DNA of 64,000 nt from Solanum dulcamara (Eukaryota; Streptophyta; Magnoliopsida; Solanales; Solanaceae). The DNA is taken from NCBI RefSeq assembly GCF_947179165.1, contig NC_077245.1:14602740-14666739 (forward strand), read 5' to 3'. Made by a program: the position numbers and the translations under genes. Within the stretch, counting starts at the first letter, position 1, and each line of letters begins with the position of its first letter. The notes beneath the pieces are model-generated. The model had not been told where the DNA came from, searched no databases, and saw only the letters and a program-made list of their open reading frames with translations. Below, piece after piece: positions 53,511 to 64,000 of the stretch.

Positions 53511-53516
53511 TATATA
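53511..53516 (-). promoter_or_regulatory. TATA box of ADH
   Basis: TATATA on the minus strand lies about 85 bp upstream of the ADH ATG, a normal distance for a plant promoter with a short leader. Confidence 0.55.
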
Positions 53517-53628
53517 GTAGTAAGTAAAGATGTATACTGTGGGCTGAGAGTGGAAAGTTGATAACTCCGCACCGTCAATATAGTGAGGACAAAACGTCCT
53601 TCATTTCTGCTTTTTGAACCTTTTCTAC

Positions 53629-53638
53629 ACCACGTGTC
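53629..53638 (-). promoter_or_regulatory. G-box upstream of ADH
   Basis: The minus strand reads ACACGTGGTG, a CACGTG core about 120 bp upstream of the TATA box. G-box elements of this kind are known to control plant Adh promoters in response to stress and abscisic acid. Function here is inferred from position only. Confidence 0.55.
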
Positions 53639-53639
53639 T

Positions 53640-56080
53640 TCCTCTTCTATCATTACTAGACCACCTATTTTTCAGTTTTTGGGAACTCCCATGTTAACGC
53701 AATAGTACCAAATAGGTAATTTGGTACACTAGGCGGATCTGGTGATGGTTCATAGGGATATATAGTATGCCCTTCCTTCCGTTTTTAAAAAAAATGACTT
53801 AGTTTGATTTGATACGAGATTTAAAATTATAAAAAAAATAATTTATCTTATGGTACTAAATTAAAATTATAGCAAATATATTAAAATATTATTTAATCTT
53901 ATAGCATTAAACATGTCACATGAAAATTTAAAATTAAAATTTTATTTAAAAAAAATCATCATTCTTTTTGGAATAAAACGGTGAAAATAGAAATTATTTT
54001 TTGATTTTTTTATGTATTTATTTATTTATATTTTAAATTTTTTAATAAACCACCGAGGCATATGGTGAGCCAGCTGTACAAACATTCAATTAAACTATTT
54101 CTAATTATTAAAATATGACATTTTTTGGAACTAAGGATCCGAATTAGTCATTAAATTGTTATTATTATTATTAGAAGGAGAAGAAGTAGTATGTTCAATT
54201 TGAAATTTGTCAAAATTAGCTAAATTTCAATTAATTATTGAAAGTCAAGTATGTTTTAAATTCGAGTGCATATATAGTGTCAATTCATAAAGAAAAAATG
54301 CGTTCAATTTGAAATTTGTTGAAATTAGCTGAATTTTAATTAATTATGAAAATCAAATATGTTTTAAATATAAGTGCTATAAGTGGATTCTAGCGTTGGA
54401 GGAATAAATTACTCCACTCTTAATTAACTTTCCATTTATAAAAAGAAAAAAAAAAGAGAAAATTGTTGCGGAACTTTTTTTGTTGCAAGATTCTTCAAAA
54501 GTTATTTACAACCTGTCTACTTAATGCAAACTTGATTAGGTATAATAATGTCAAACGTTAATTGAAATAAGAGATGGAAAATACCAGGGCATTTTTCAGT
54601 CCTAAGTGACAGATTAAATGTTTTTAAAATTTATAGTTCCTAATCTATTACTTAGTACTATTTCAAAAATGAAAAGATCCAAAGTAACCAAAAAAATAAA
54701 ATTGGCTGATTAAAATATCCATGCATGTAAAGTTAAAATTATTTTTTCATACTTCAATCAAACAAACTATTTTTATAATTATATTTTATACAAAAAATAC
54801 AAATCTTACTTTAACTTTTAGTTAATTAAGGTAAAAATAATTAATTGAGCAAAAACACTCATGCGAATAAATATTAATTACTCTAATCATAATACAATTA
54901 AATCTCTTTCATTAACCACAATTAATTGCTATATACCCCTCTTAAAATTCATATGCTTGAACAATTATGTACTGTCAAAGATCAAGGGAAAAAAAAGTCG
55001 AAAACAAATTAAAAGACTATTATGACAATATAAATAACATTTATGTTGAATCAACATCAATTACAAAGAACCATACACCAACAATACTTTGAAAAAATTA
55101 CAATGATATTACCTGGTGCATCGGTGTCTGATATGAATTTACGTCATGTAAAATTCATTTAATAGAAAGTGTTTTTATCATGATTTTTTTCATACTCATA
55201 ACTCAAATTCAAGACCTCTAATTAAGGTTCGAGAAAATCATGATTATCCCACCATAATCCTTATTGGTCACGCCCATTCTTGAATACTTGATTGTTAAAG
55301 AACGGCTAATATCTCTCTATAGCTTGTTGCATGGATCGTGAATGAGAGCTTATCTTTCTCTCTGGATGTGTGACCTTGTTCCATTAGATTTAATCAGTTT
55401 TGATGCTTGTTGTCAAATTCTTCGCCTTTCTTTTGAATTAAAGTAGGTCGCGACTGTTGTATTTTAATCGATCGAGGAACCTCTTTGAGTGAATCAAGAA
55501 ATAGATTTGATTGTCCATCTTTTTGATATATATTAGGCATTGCATTATGCGGATAGTTTCCTCTCGGAAGTTCAATTTTTTCTCTTATAAGCGCACAATT
55601 TGCAGGGTTGTTGCCTCAAGTCTCTCTGTATGTCGTCATAATGTGTTATTCTCTCAATATGTCGTCATAATGTGTTATTTTTATCACATAAGGGACATAT
55701 TAGAAAGTGTCTAGGAGTAAGGGGTTTATTATTAGTATTAATTAATTACTATTTAGTTCCTATTTTTTATATTTTTATATCATCTTTACTAAATATTTAG
55801 TTTCGAATACATCTCTTTGTATTATAAAATTAAGGAAAAATCACCTGACATAATTATTTAAGAGTGTTTATTACAGCTTTTAAATGTATTATTTTATAAA
55901 TACTATTAATAAAGCTTTTTAATAGATATTTATTAATTTATATTATATTATATTTAATTTTATTAAGTGCAAAAATTAATTAATAAATAAAAGAAAAGAT
56001 GGACCTTTTTTTTTTTTTACAAATCTATTACTATAGTTAAGGAATTTCAACTTACACATGTTTCCCCCTGTTGTCTTCAT
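53640..56080. other. AT-rich intergenic sequence upstream of ADH
   Basis: 53770-53990 has Stowaway-like ends ('cttccttccgttttt' and 'ggaataaaacggtga') with weak pairing. 54190-54375 holds a diverged tandem pair of about 120 bp ('gttcaatttgaaatttgt'). 55629 and 55660 share 'tatgtcgtcataatgtgtta'. No gene or domain recognised. Confidence 0.45.
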
Positions 56081-56087
56081 TGACGCT

Positions 56088-57085
56088 CAATTTTCATCCT
56101 CCACAACATAAATTAATTATCGAGCTTCTTCAATTTTAAGCAATTTAAAATAATAATTATTTTTAAAAATTAAAAAAAATCAAGTTATTTTAAAGTAATT
56201 TTGTCATTTTATAAATTTTGAATGATATAAATATTTTTAGAGGATTATTAGATTTTATAAATATTCGAAAATGATCTCAAAAGATTTTGTTTTTAATTTA
56301 TTATTTTATAAAGTAGTAGTTTATATTTTTAAATTAATTAGTTTATAATTAAGTTGATTAATTTATTTTGTTAGAATTAAGAAGCTCGTTAATTAATTAG
56401 TGTTAATTTATCTTATTTAATTTTTTACCGAATTCACTAATTAAACTCAATTCGGTTAAATCCTTAATTCATTTGAACTCATATGGCCATTTTCTTAATT
56501 CCAAATCTAACTACTTTTACCCAAAACCTCAAACCCCGATTTTCTCCAATAACAATTACAATTCAATACTATACAATTTTCTACACTTCAAAAGCACATC
56601 AATTGACCAACACCTATACAAATCTATTTATTTACAATTCAACACGTACCAATACCCAATTTCACCCAAATCCTACTCTCTTTTTTTAATTCTCACAAAC
56701 ATTACAAACCCACCCTTTTTCCTTTTCTCCTTTTCACCCCACCAAATCCATCATTATTCCCACTACCCAATCTCTTTTCAATTTTCACGCTACTTTATAC
56801 CTCACACCTAATTACCCAATTTCTTATACCCACTTTACTTACAATATACTATAGCAAACACCCAAAATACGCTCCTCTCTCTTTCCTTCTTTCCAAAACA
56901 CAAAAGTCAAGACCAAGAATCCTAAGTCTTCATCCAAACAACACCATCTCTACCTCTCTCTTTCTTCATATTTGAAAAAATTACAAACCTCGAGCCTTAA
57001 TGGTTGACTTTGGCTTAGAAAAATCTCACTTATATCTAATTCAAATCAGAAGATATCACAATTGAATCCGGATTTTGGGGGGTAT
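56088..57085 (+). mobile_element. Diverged Ogre-type LTR 5' fragment
   Basis: The start 'ttgacgctcaattttcatcc' then 'attatcgagcttcttcaatt' parallels the Ogre LTR start at 1336-1400. The landmarks that follow ('aagaagctcgttaattaatt', 'cttaattcca...') keep the same order to about 56510. The match then fades, and the end near 57085 is uncertain. It is much older than the 1.3-20.2 kb pair. No target duplication was seen. Confidence 0.6.
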
Positions 57086-57360
57086 GTCTTCCTCTTACTT
57101 TGACTTCTACTTTATCCATTCCTTCCATCACTAATGATTGTATTTAGGATTCAAAATTTTATTTTAAACTATAAATGCATGGAATTGATGATCATTTCAG
57201 GAGGGGGTTTTCTCACAGGAAAAAAATACTTTATTACTAGTTATAACATGATTGTTTATCTTTCAAGTCCCAACAGTAAAATGCTAACAGGTTATAACAT
57301 TTTTTTAATATAATAAAATAATAAAAAAGAAAAAAATAATAATAATAAATTATTAAATGT

Positions 57361-57550
57361 ATTAATGATGATGTATAATTGGCATATAATTAGGAGACTA
57401 TAAATGATTATGTATTTACTTTTTCTTAAATTACTCAAATCAGTTCAATCAATGTATTAATGATAATTTATACTTGGCATATAATTAGGAGACTATAACT
57501 GATTATATGTTTACCTTTTTAAAATTACTAAAATCAGTTCAATCAATTGT
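57361..57550 (+). repeat. Two tandem copies of an approximately 100-bp unit
   Basis: Units begin 'attaatgatgatgtataatt' (57361) and 'attaatgataatttatactt' (57456) and share 'ggcatataattaggagacta' and 'aaatcagttcaatcaat'. A simple local duplication. Confidence 0.75.
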
Positions 57551-57639
57551 TATTTGCCTTATTAAAAGATTCTTTTTTTTTCTCTACGATCTTTGTTGTT
57601 TTCTCTCTCAAATATTTTTTTGGTTTTTATTTTGGTCAA

Positions 57640-57716
57640 TTTTCTAGTTTTTATTCTTATCGATTTTTTATTTTTTATTCTTATCGATTTTCTAATTTTT
57701 ATTCTTATCGATTTTG
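57640..57716 (+). repeat. Short tandem repeat, about 26-bp units
   Basis: Three units of 'tttttattcttatcgatttt' with 'ctaa' or 'ttat' spacers. The short ORF at 57547-57732 crossing it is low complexity (Phe/Tyr/Ser) and not supported as a gene. Confidence 0.8.
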
Positions 57717-57732
57717 GATGACTAAACTTTAG

Positions 57733-58925
57733 GAATTTAAGAAATTTCTAGATAATAAATATTTGTATTTTTAGGTGATATGATAATTAACCCCTTATCC
57801 AATAGATTTTGCATACAACTTTGATGTATAACTTGAATTTCAATATTATTATAATTCTACGGTTAGTAATTTAGTGTTGTATATATTATGTAAGTGGGTT
57901 TCAGTAGCACACTAACAAAGAGTTCAGAACCAAATCACGTTAGTATACAATGAGTATGCAATTGGTATCCAATTTAAAATCTGAAGTATAACAATGTGTA
58001 TTTTGTGTATGCAATTGGTATACAATTAGGATTTCAAATATATACTTAATTATTAATAGTATATTTTGTGTGTAAAATATTTTTATTGAATTGGTATATA
58101 AATTGGCATCCAATTAATAACTAATAGATAGAGACATACAAATTCCGTACTAAATTCATCCAAAATATACATTGCATATAAAATTAGCATCTAACTTGAA
58201 TGTCAATGTTGCAAGATTTGAATGATCGTAAATGGTATCCAGTTAGAATTCTATATGTATATTAATATGTGTTTAAAGAAATGCAAACCTCATACTAAAT
58301 CAATAGAAAATTTGATATATATGTGATTTTATGTCAAAAGTAAAAGTAAAAATAAAACATCCTAAAACAAAAAGGAAGGAATATATGAGAATATCCTCTA
58401 TCTAGCGACTGATTTTTTCGATCTCGGCATAGGATAATTAGTAATATCAGAAGCATGATTTTTTGGTGTCACGCCCTGAGAAGGTACTCTAGGCGTGATC
58501 GGCACTCAGAAACCATCTCTGGACTCCGAGAGAACCATCTCAGGGTCAAAAATTAATGAGTAGTTGAGCGTTGTCTTACTTTTCCTTCCATATTAGTTAT
58601 TCGTTTTATTACTCTTGTAATTTCTTGTTCTTCGATTTTTGTTACTCTATTCTATTTTTTATACTTCGATTATCATATTTTTTTGTTTACTATTCCTTTT
58701 ATTAGATTGCTTTGTCATGATTTTTGTGGTATTTTACTCATGAATGACTTCTTAACTTCTGTCATTTCTTTTCAAAGAAAAATTGGCATAGCATGACATG
58801 TTTTACTACAAATTGGCAACATATAGCCCACTTTTATTTTTTTAACAATTTTTTTTAAAAAAAAAATTATTTGACATTTAAAAGCCCCACGTTTATTTTT
58901 TATTGGGAAGTGGGGTTGCAATTTT
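57733..58925. other. AT-rich intergenic sequence with an LTR scrap
   Basis: No gene seen. 58468-58560 ('ggtgtcacgccctgagaagg', 'ctctaggcgtgatcggcact') resembles the end of a Ty3-type LTR common in Solanaceae. 57900-58330 repeats 'attggtatacaatt' type text. Confidence 0.45.
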
Positions 58926-58931
58926 AAATTA

Positions 58932-60940
58932 TCACGATCCAACCCACCGAGCCGTGCGGGCACCTACTCTATGACCTAAGTAGGAGAATCCTTAACCCCT
59001 TATATAAAAACATTGCAGAATTTAATAAATCAACAACCCGAGTGATTAAGCCAAAAGTTTATAAAAATCTAAAGTACATTTGTATAAGAATAACACATAA
59101 AAAACCTCATGGATACTAGTATAAAACAGGTACAAGAGCTGCTAAGACTAAAAATAAACTAAAAGACCAATAGGCCAGCTTCCACCAAGAGGAAGGAAAA
59201 ATAGAAGCTGCTGGAGGATCGTCTTTATCTTCACCTAAGAGACATAACTGACCCTGCAACCAGATTATGCCAAGTGGCATAGCAAGAGTAGTATCAGTAC
59301 AAACAACACGTACTAGTAGGCATCATCGTTCAATCTGATACCCACTGCATAATATATGAATAGAAAAATAAGAGATATCATAATAATTAACTTTATCACC
59401 TTATCTACCCCAACCAAATAAGTACACTCCTTACTCCCACCTAAGGTGTTCACCATTCCAAACTTCAGAGCTCAATTACCACCCTAGTTACAACTTAAGA
59501 CTGGTGGGTTATGATCCCTACCTTACAATTGCTCAATCAACTAACAGTCTCCACCTAAAAACCTTATCCACTCAACGGTTCCACCCAACCATCACTGGTC
59601 TTAGACCAACTGTTTCACGACACAGGGCCTAGCCCTCCCACACCCACACTTTCTACTCAATTCGGCTTTAGGTAACCACTACTACTACCTTAGCTACTCG
59701 TTGAAGTCTCAATGATAAGACTCCCGGTCAACAAGAACCTCAACCTCTAAGCTTATAAGTATAGAATGCGTTTATAACACATATGTCACATCAAGACCCA
59801 GTATAACCCATACTCTTACCTACCAATAAGTTGTTCAAGCTCACAATTCTTTATAACCAACACCTCAACTCAAGAGTTCGTTTATAGGTTCTTAATCTAT
59901 GGCGCACTTGATACTAACCTTATATTACATGGAATTATAAATATCATCAGGTCCTCTCATGGGACCATTCACACATACACATACAAGAATCGTGTCAGAA
60001 TGTGACATCCGATTCAAATATGAGTTGGAACGTAATACCTGATCCATATATACGTCAGAACGTGATATCTAATCCAGTTATACAAACCAACCATAAAATA
60101 TCAACAATATATCACATTATATCAGCATAACCGGCTCATCACAAACAAGCCAGCGAATAATCGTCTATATAAGAACTAACTTGTTTCCCCTATCGGTACA
60201 CATCTAGGCATGTAATATGTAACACAACTACACATATTAAGACAACTCCGGGAACTAAACCAACACCCACACTGCCAAACCCTTAGGGTTTATCATCAAT
60301 CTCTACTTAGTTTTATATCTCCGTACACAATACTATGCCCATTATAAAATAACCGTCTATATGAAATAATATCACATCCAACACACTTACCAAATCATTA
60401 TAGCTCATTTTTACCTAAGTCATATTTAAATTAGATCCTAACACAACCGAATTTCAGTCCGTGACCCATGACCCCAGCTTAATTATATGATTTCTCATTA
60501 AGTTTCCTTCTATACTACAAAATAGGTATAGATTTACTACTCAGAAAAGAGAAGCCTAGCCTACCTGGGCGCCAAGCGATAATGCTGCCAAATTCATTGG
60601 TTTCAGTTGTTCTACGGGTAAGACCGGATTGAATTCCACCGGTTGAAGCTTTTCAAATGTTGAGATTCTCTCCCCTATTCTCCACAGGTCAAGAGCAGCC
60701 CTTTTTGGAGGGTTTTGCAGAAACTATCGCCTCTAATTTCCACTTGAGAGAAGTGGGAGAAATAAAAAATTCGCGACTTAAATTCTGTCCTACGGCATTC
60801 CGCTCTGGCGGTCATATTCTCGCTTTGGAGGCGCCACTGAGGCGGGACCATCCCGCTCTGGCGGGATGGTGGGATCCAGTCAAGTAGATTCTTGCGATTT
60901 CTTTTTAATCATAACTAACGACGGCTTCGGTCGTTATACA
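58932..60940 (-). mobile_element. Ty3-type LTR, minus strand, diverged relative of the solo LTR
   Basis: The left edge 'tatcacgatccaacccaccg' corresponds to a reversed LTR end (GGTCGTGA-type). The right edge 'cttcggtcgttata' corresponds to a reversed TGTAACGACC start. Internal 'gtcagaatgtgacatccgat' repeats at 59990-60080 match the tandem repeats of 21945-22105 in reverse. No target duplication was confirmed. It contains a GC-rich hairpin at 60844-60867. Confidence 0.6.
60844..60867. repeat. Perfect GC-rich hairpin in the minus-strand LTR
   Basis: ACCATCCCGC and GCGGGATGGT form a 10-bp perfect stem with a TCTG loop. The same 'cgctctggcgg' vocabulary occurs at 22548-22595 in the solo LTR. Possibly an RNA structure of the LTR transcript. 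Confidence 0.7.
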
Positions 60941-61189
60941 AAATTAATTTAGTTGCTACAAATTGTGTTTTATTGGGAGTGATTTCTTTTTGTCCTTATT
61001 TTTCTCAAATTCCTAATACACGTTTTCTTGAGTGGTTCCTTTTTATTGATTATTTAAATTTACTCTTTCTTCTTACATTAAACAATTTTGAGTTAATTAA
61101 TGTTACTCAGTTCTTTACCTATTTCATATATCTAAAATCTCTCTATATATGCATGATCTCCTTTGCTTTATGTGCTTTCCAGTAGGTCA

Positions 61190-62390
61190 AATCAAGTCTA
61201 AATTGCATTTTCATGTCATGGATTATGTCTCTTGCAGTGTATACAACTTTTGGATCATGAAATTTTTGCTTTATTTCACTTCTAAGTACAGTTGATGTAG
61301 CAACTCGTTGCAACATTAGTCTATCTTTTGCAGGACATATGTGTTCAGCAATGAATTGTCTAACTTTGAATATTTTTGACTTGTGTAATGCTAAGCATTT
61401 TAACTTTCAAGTGCAATCCTCATTTGAACACCGAAGAAAGTACTTGGAATGTAATAAGTCAAGCTATAATTATTAAATATATTATAAATTGATAGTGCAA
61501 ACATAATTAATAACAATATACGTGATTGTTTGTAAAGTTGTGCAAAAACTATTCGATTCAATACTCACAAATTTTAAGGGAATGAATACACATATACATA
61601 TACATGAATGCAATGTATTCATATATATATTGTAGTTGATACTATAAATTTAAATGTATACAAATACTAACTGCATGTATACTGATAACTTTGTATACAG
61701 TAACGTCAATGTATACATGATTGTTCATACATATGTGCAAAAATTGCACATGAATATTAATTTACTGTTTTAAGTGGTTACATAATGTATATTTTTTTTT
61801 ACAGAATAGTGTAATACCTTGATGCATTTGACTTGTTCATTTTGAATTGAAACTTCTTTCGTATTGCATAATTTTTAATGACAGGCATCAAAATCTTTTT
61901 TCCCTTGTAAAGTTGACCTTCTGCTGGTATATTTGCATAACACTTTCAATAATATTGCATTATTAAAATATGCAGCATCCCGAGTAGCCATATAGTTTTT
62001 TTCAAGTAAATTCAAATTGCATGTGTTAGTGGTATCATGAACATTAGTTGAATGTTGACATTCCCATCTTCTTCTCTAGCCATCGAAAACGTATAATGAA
62101 TGTCAATGGCTTTCCAAGTTATGCATAATGGATAGACTTTGAAATTTCCTGATCCTTTTCTCAATTCGATGTATACTCATAGTCCCATAGTATTTCGTAT
62201 CAACATCTGTTTTGATTTGTCATCAATCTTATAATGAAATTCAAAGGAATTGAGGGAAGTATCGACATTTAGATGAGTGAAATCAATTGAATGAATCCAT
62301 TGAAATCAATATCTATTTTAATAATCATCCCCTCGATGGAATAATCCACAAAATTATTTGCACTATCCCATTCTCCACTATGATGAATTA
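61190..62390 (-). pseudogene. MULE (Mutator-like) transposase N-terminal fragment
   Basis: On the minus strand from about 62390 the reading is HSGEWDSANNFVDYSIEGMI, then DTSLNSFEFHYKIDDKSKQM and GNFKVYPLCITWKA, the N-terminal part common in plant MULE proteins. From about 61450 it reads YFLRCSNEDCT, then KSKIFKVRQFIAEHICPAKD, RLMLQRVATSTVLRSEIKQK and ARDIIHDMKMQF, the zinc-binding region before the transposase core. The two parts are separated by about 0.6 kb of AT-rich sequence with TATAC-type repeats. Frame breaks and the missing catalytic core show it is dead. Confidence 0.6.
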
Positions 62391-62719
62391 AAACTATTAA
62401 AGAAGCCATGTATTTCTTGATTTTCGTTGTAGAAGCGCGGTGCTATTTTTTCTCTTGATACGCTAAATGATTTTGGGTTGGTGAATTAATGAAACTGAAT
62501 CGCTATAATTTCAATCAGGAGTTTAAATCATGGATTAAAAAAGTAACCCACGTCTCCTTAATTATTGTTGTGTATTGACGGTTGGTGTACTACACAATAG
62601 AAAAAAGCAAAAACCCTATTATAATGTTGTTATAATGTTGTTAATTAATGTTGGGCTATATGTTGCCAATTATACTTAGTAGTTGTCTATACATATCATT
62701 TCCTCCTTTTCAAATTGCT

Positions 62720-62835
62720 TTGAATTGCTTTCTTTCGGCCGGGGGTTTATTAGAAACAACTCCTCTACCTCCTAAGATATGTAGAGATAAAGTTTGCAGA
62801 CAATTTAACTTTATCAGACCTCACGTATGGAATTA
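62720..62835 (+). mobile_element. SINE/RTE tail-like fragment
   Basis: 'ggccgggggtttattagaaa', 'caactcctctacctcctaag' and 'ggaattatatta' follow the order of the TS-SINE/RTE 3' module seen at 23.9, 27.9, 43.8 and 51.8 kb, but are strongly diverged. Confidence 0.45.
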
Positions 62836-63258
62836 TATTAAATATATTATTTGTAATAGTTTGAATGGGCATGAATTTTAACATGTAAAGAATTTTTTTT
62901 GAATCTTGTGGCTATATATTTCATGTAAAATATTTTTTAAATAAAAAGTTGTTAAATTATTCCAACCCTATTTATGGAACTAGAAAAATAAATTGAAACT
63001 GCATATGTACTTTTTATGGATTGCACATTCATTTGCAAGCATTATGATAGACGTTTGCTTTCATGGAAGAAAAGTTAATTTACGACGTGAATATTTTGGG
63101 AAAACGTAATAATTTTTTCTATCATTAGACAAAAAATAAATTCAACAATTATTTGAATAAATAAATAGGAATCAATTTGAAACGTTAAAACGTACTATAG
63201 AAAGTTTCCCTAACAAATAAATGACAATTTTGAAACAATTTTTTAAAAAAGAAGTTAA
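62836..63258. other. AT-rich spacer, nothing recognised
   Basis: No ORF, repeat or regulatory site that I can support. Confidence 0.4.
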
Positions 63259-63266
63259 TGTTGAGA

Positions 63267-63299
<33 letters not shown>

Positions 63300-63339
63300 A
63301 CCTTAATCTGGCGCCTTAGACCAACTCGGCCATCTCAAC
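63259..63339 (-). tRNA. trnL-AAG: tRNA-Leu(AAG)
   Basis: The minus strand folds as a class II tRNA. The acceptor stem GTTGAGA pairs with TCTCAAC, followed by discriminator A. The A box is TGGCCGAGTTGG, the anticodon stem CCAGA/TCTGG holds a TTAAGGT loop with anticodon AAG, there is a long variable arm, and the T arm GTGGGTTCAAATCCCAC contains the B box. CCA is not encoded, as expected for a nuclear gene. It would decode the leucine codon CUU. All stems look intact, so the gene is probably active. Confidence 0.95.
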
Positions 63340-64000
63340 AGATGAGAATTAATTTCACAAAATTAATATATTATATGTAAATTCAAAAAATCAAAGAACA
63401 TACTAAAATTAATTTAAAATAATTCATTACACTAAATATAATTATCACGTACTAAGTAGATATTACAAATTTAAACTTGTATTAATAGATCCAGATGAAC
63501 GTGTATAAGTGATTACGATTTATAAAATCACATATTTTTTCAGTAATATTTTTTAAGATGATCGAAAAATAATCATTTTAATAATTATTATAAATTAGCT
63601 CTTTAAAAAGAGAATCTAAAATTCTACATAACTTTTAAAAGTAACTAAAATTTATATACTAAGATTGATAATTTATATTTTTAGTTTTTCACTCAATATT
63701 TCATATTTTTTTAAAATCAATAATTTTGATTCGTCTCAAGAAATTTCACTTTGAAACTATAACTTTCCTTTTAACGATAACTCAATTCTCAAATATGGAA
63801 ACTTTTAATTATAGATGGATATATATTTATCATTCCAACATGACATTTTATAATAATAACAAAATTCATGGTTAGCTGAGAAAACATATAATATGCAGAG
63901 AGGTACGAGCACTTTTGCTTTCTCAAACAATTGGGTTGGAGAATGGTATTTTCAGTGATGAAAAGGTGAATAATGTGTAAAAATATCTTTAAGTACAGCT
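63340..64000. other. AT-rich sequence, no feature seen
   Basis: No ORF of note, no domain and no repeat ends recognised up to the window end. Confidence 0.4.

Noticed and set aside
60657..60887. 76-residue ORF near the end of the minus-strand LTR
   Set aside because: It crosses the GC-rich hairpin and LTR text. The composition comes from repeats and no family is recognised.

Overview
This window is nuclear DNA from a flowering plant, most likely a Solanum relative (tomato/potato group). The evidence is AT-rich intergenic sequence, GT-AG multi-exon genes, Tat/Ogre and other Ty3-type LTR retrotransposons, an RTE LINE with a TTG-repeat tail, TS- and Au-like SINE pieces, many small MITEs, and an alcohol dehydrogenase of solanaceous type. 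The genus is inference from family knowledge; no search was run.

Layout. 1-1335: 3' end of a Ty3-type LTR carrying three 97-bp tandem repeats, then an antisense Ty1/copia RNase H fragment. 1336-20244: a giant inverted (tail-to-tail) Tat/Ogre structure. A plus-strand element (LTR, primer site, ORF1, gag, protease, RT, RNase H, second RNase H, integrase, 3' untranslated region) loses its 3' LTR at about 14145. There it meets a minus-strand 5' half (gag start, ORF1, LTR) of a second close copy. All ORFs are broken. 20505-22876: a solo LTR with the 5-bp duplication CATAT. 23.4-25.4 kb: a trinucleotide array fused to an RTE LINE tail, then about 0.6-kb degenerate repeats. 26.5-33.0 kb: two duplicated genes for small membrane proteins resembling tracheary element differentiation-related 7 (TED7), separated by a Helitron-like element. 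33-38.5 kb: MITEs, SINE and retroelement debris, including a hAT MITE with a perfect 8-bp target duplication. 38.6-45.9 kb: MEX1, the chloroplast maltose exporter, plus strand, nine coding exons. 46.5-47.1 kb: an apparent organelle-derived insert. 47.4-53.5 kb: ADH, minus strand, ten coding exons giving 379 residues; intron 2 carries a LINE nested in a hAT-like element. 53.6-64 kb: MITEs, an Ogre-type LTR fragment, a minus-strand LTR, a MULE transposase fragment and a tRNA-Leu(AAG) gene.

How the genes work together. MEX1 and ADH converge but are not a functional cluster: MEX1 exports maltose from starch breakdown at night, and ADH ferments acetaldehyde to ethanol under low oxygen. The TED7-like pair is a recent duplication that includes promoter and 3' sequence; its predicted role is secondary cell wall formation in xylem. 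The rest of the window is mobile-element sequence at several nesting levels. I saw no undescribed multigene system. The most unusual items are the Ogre palindrome, the double-dated insertion in the ADH intron, and the Pro/His expansion and C-terminal truncation that separate the TED7-like copies.
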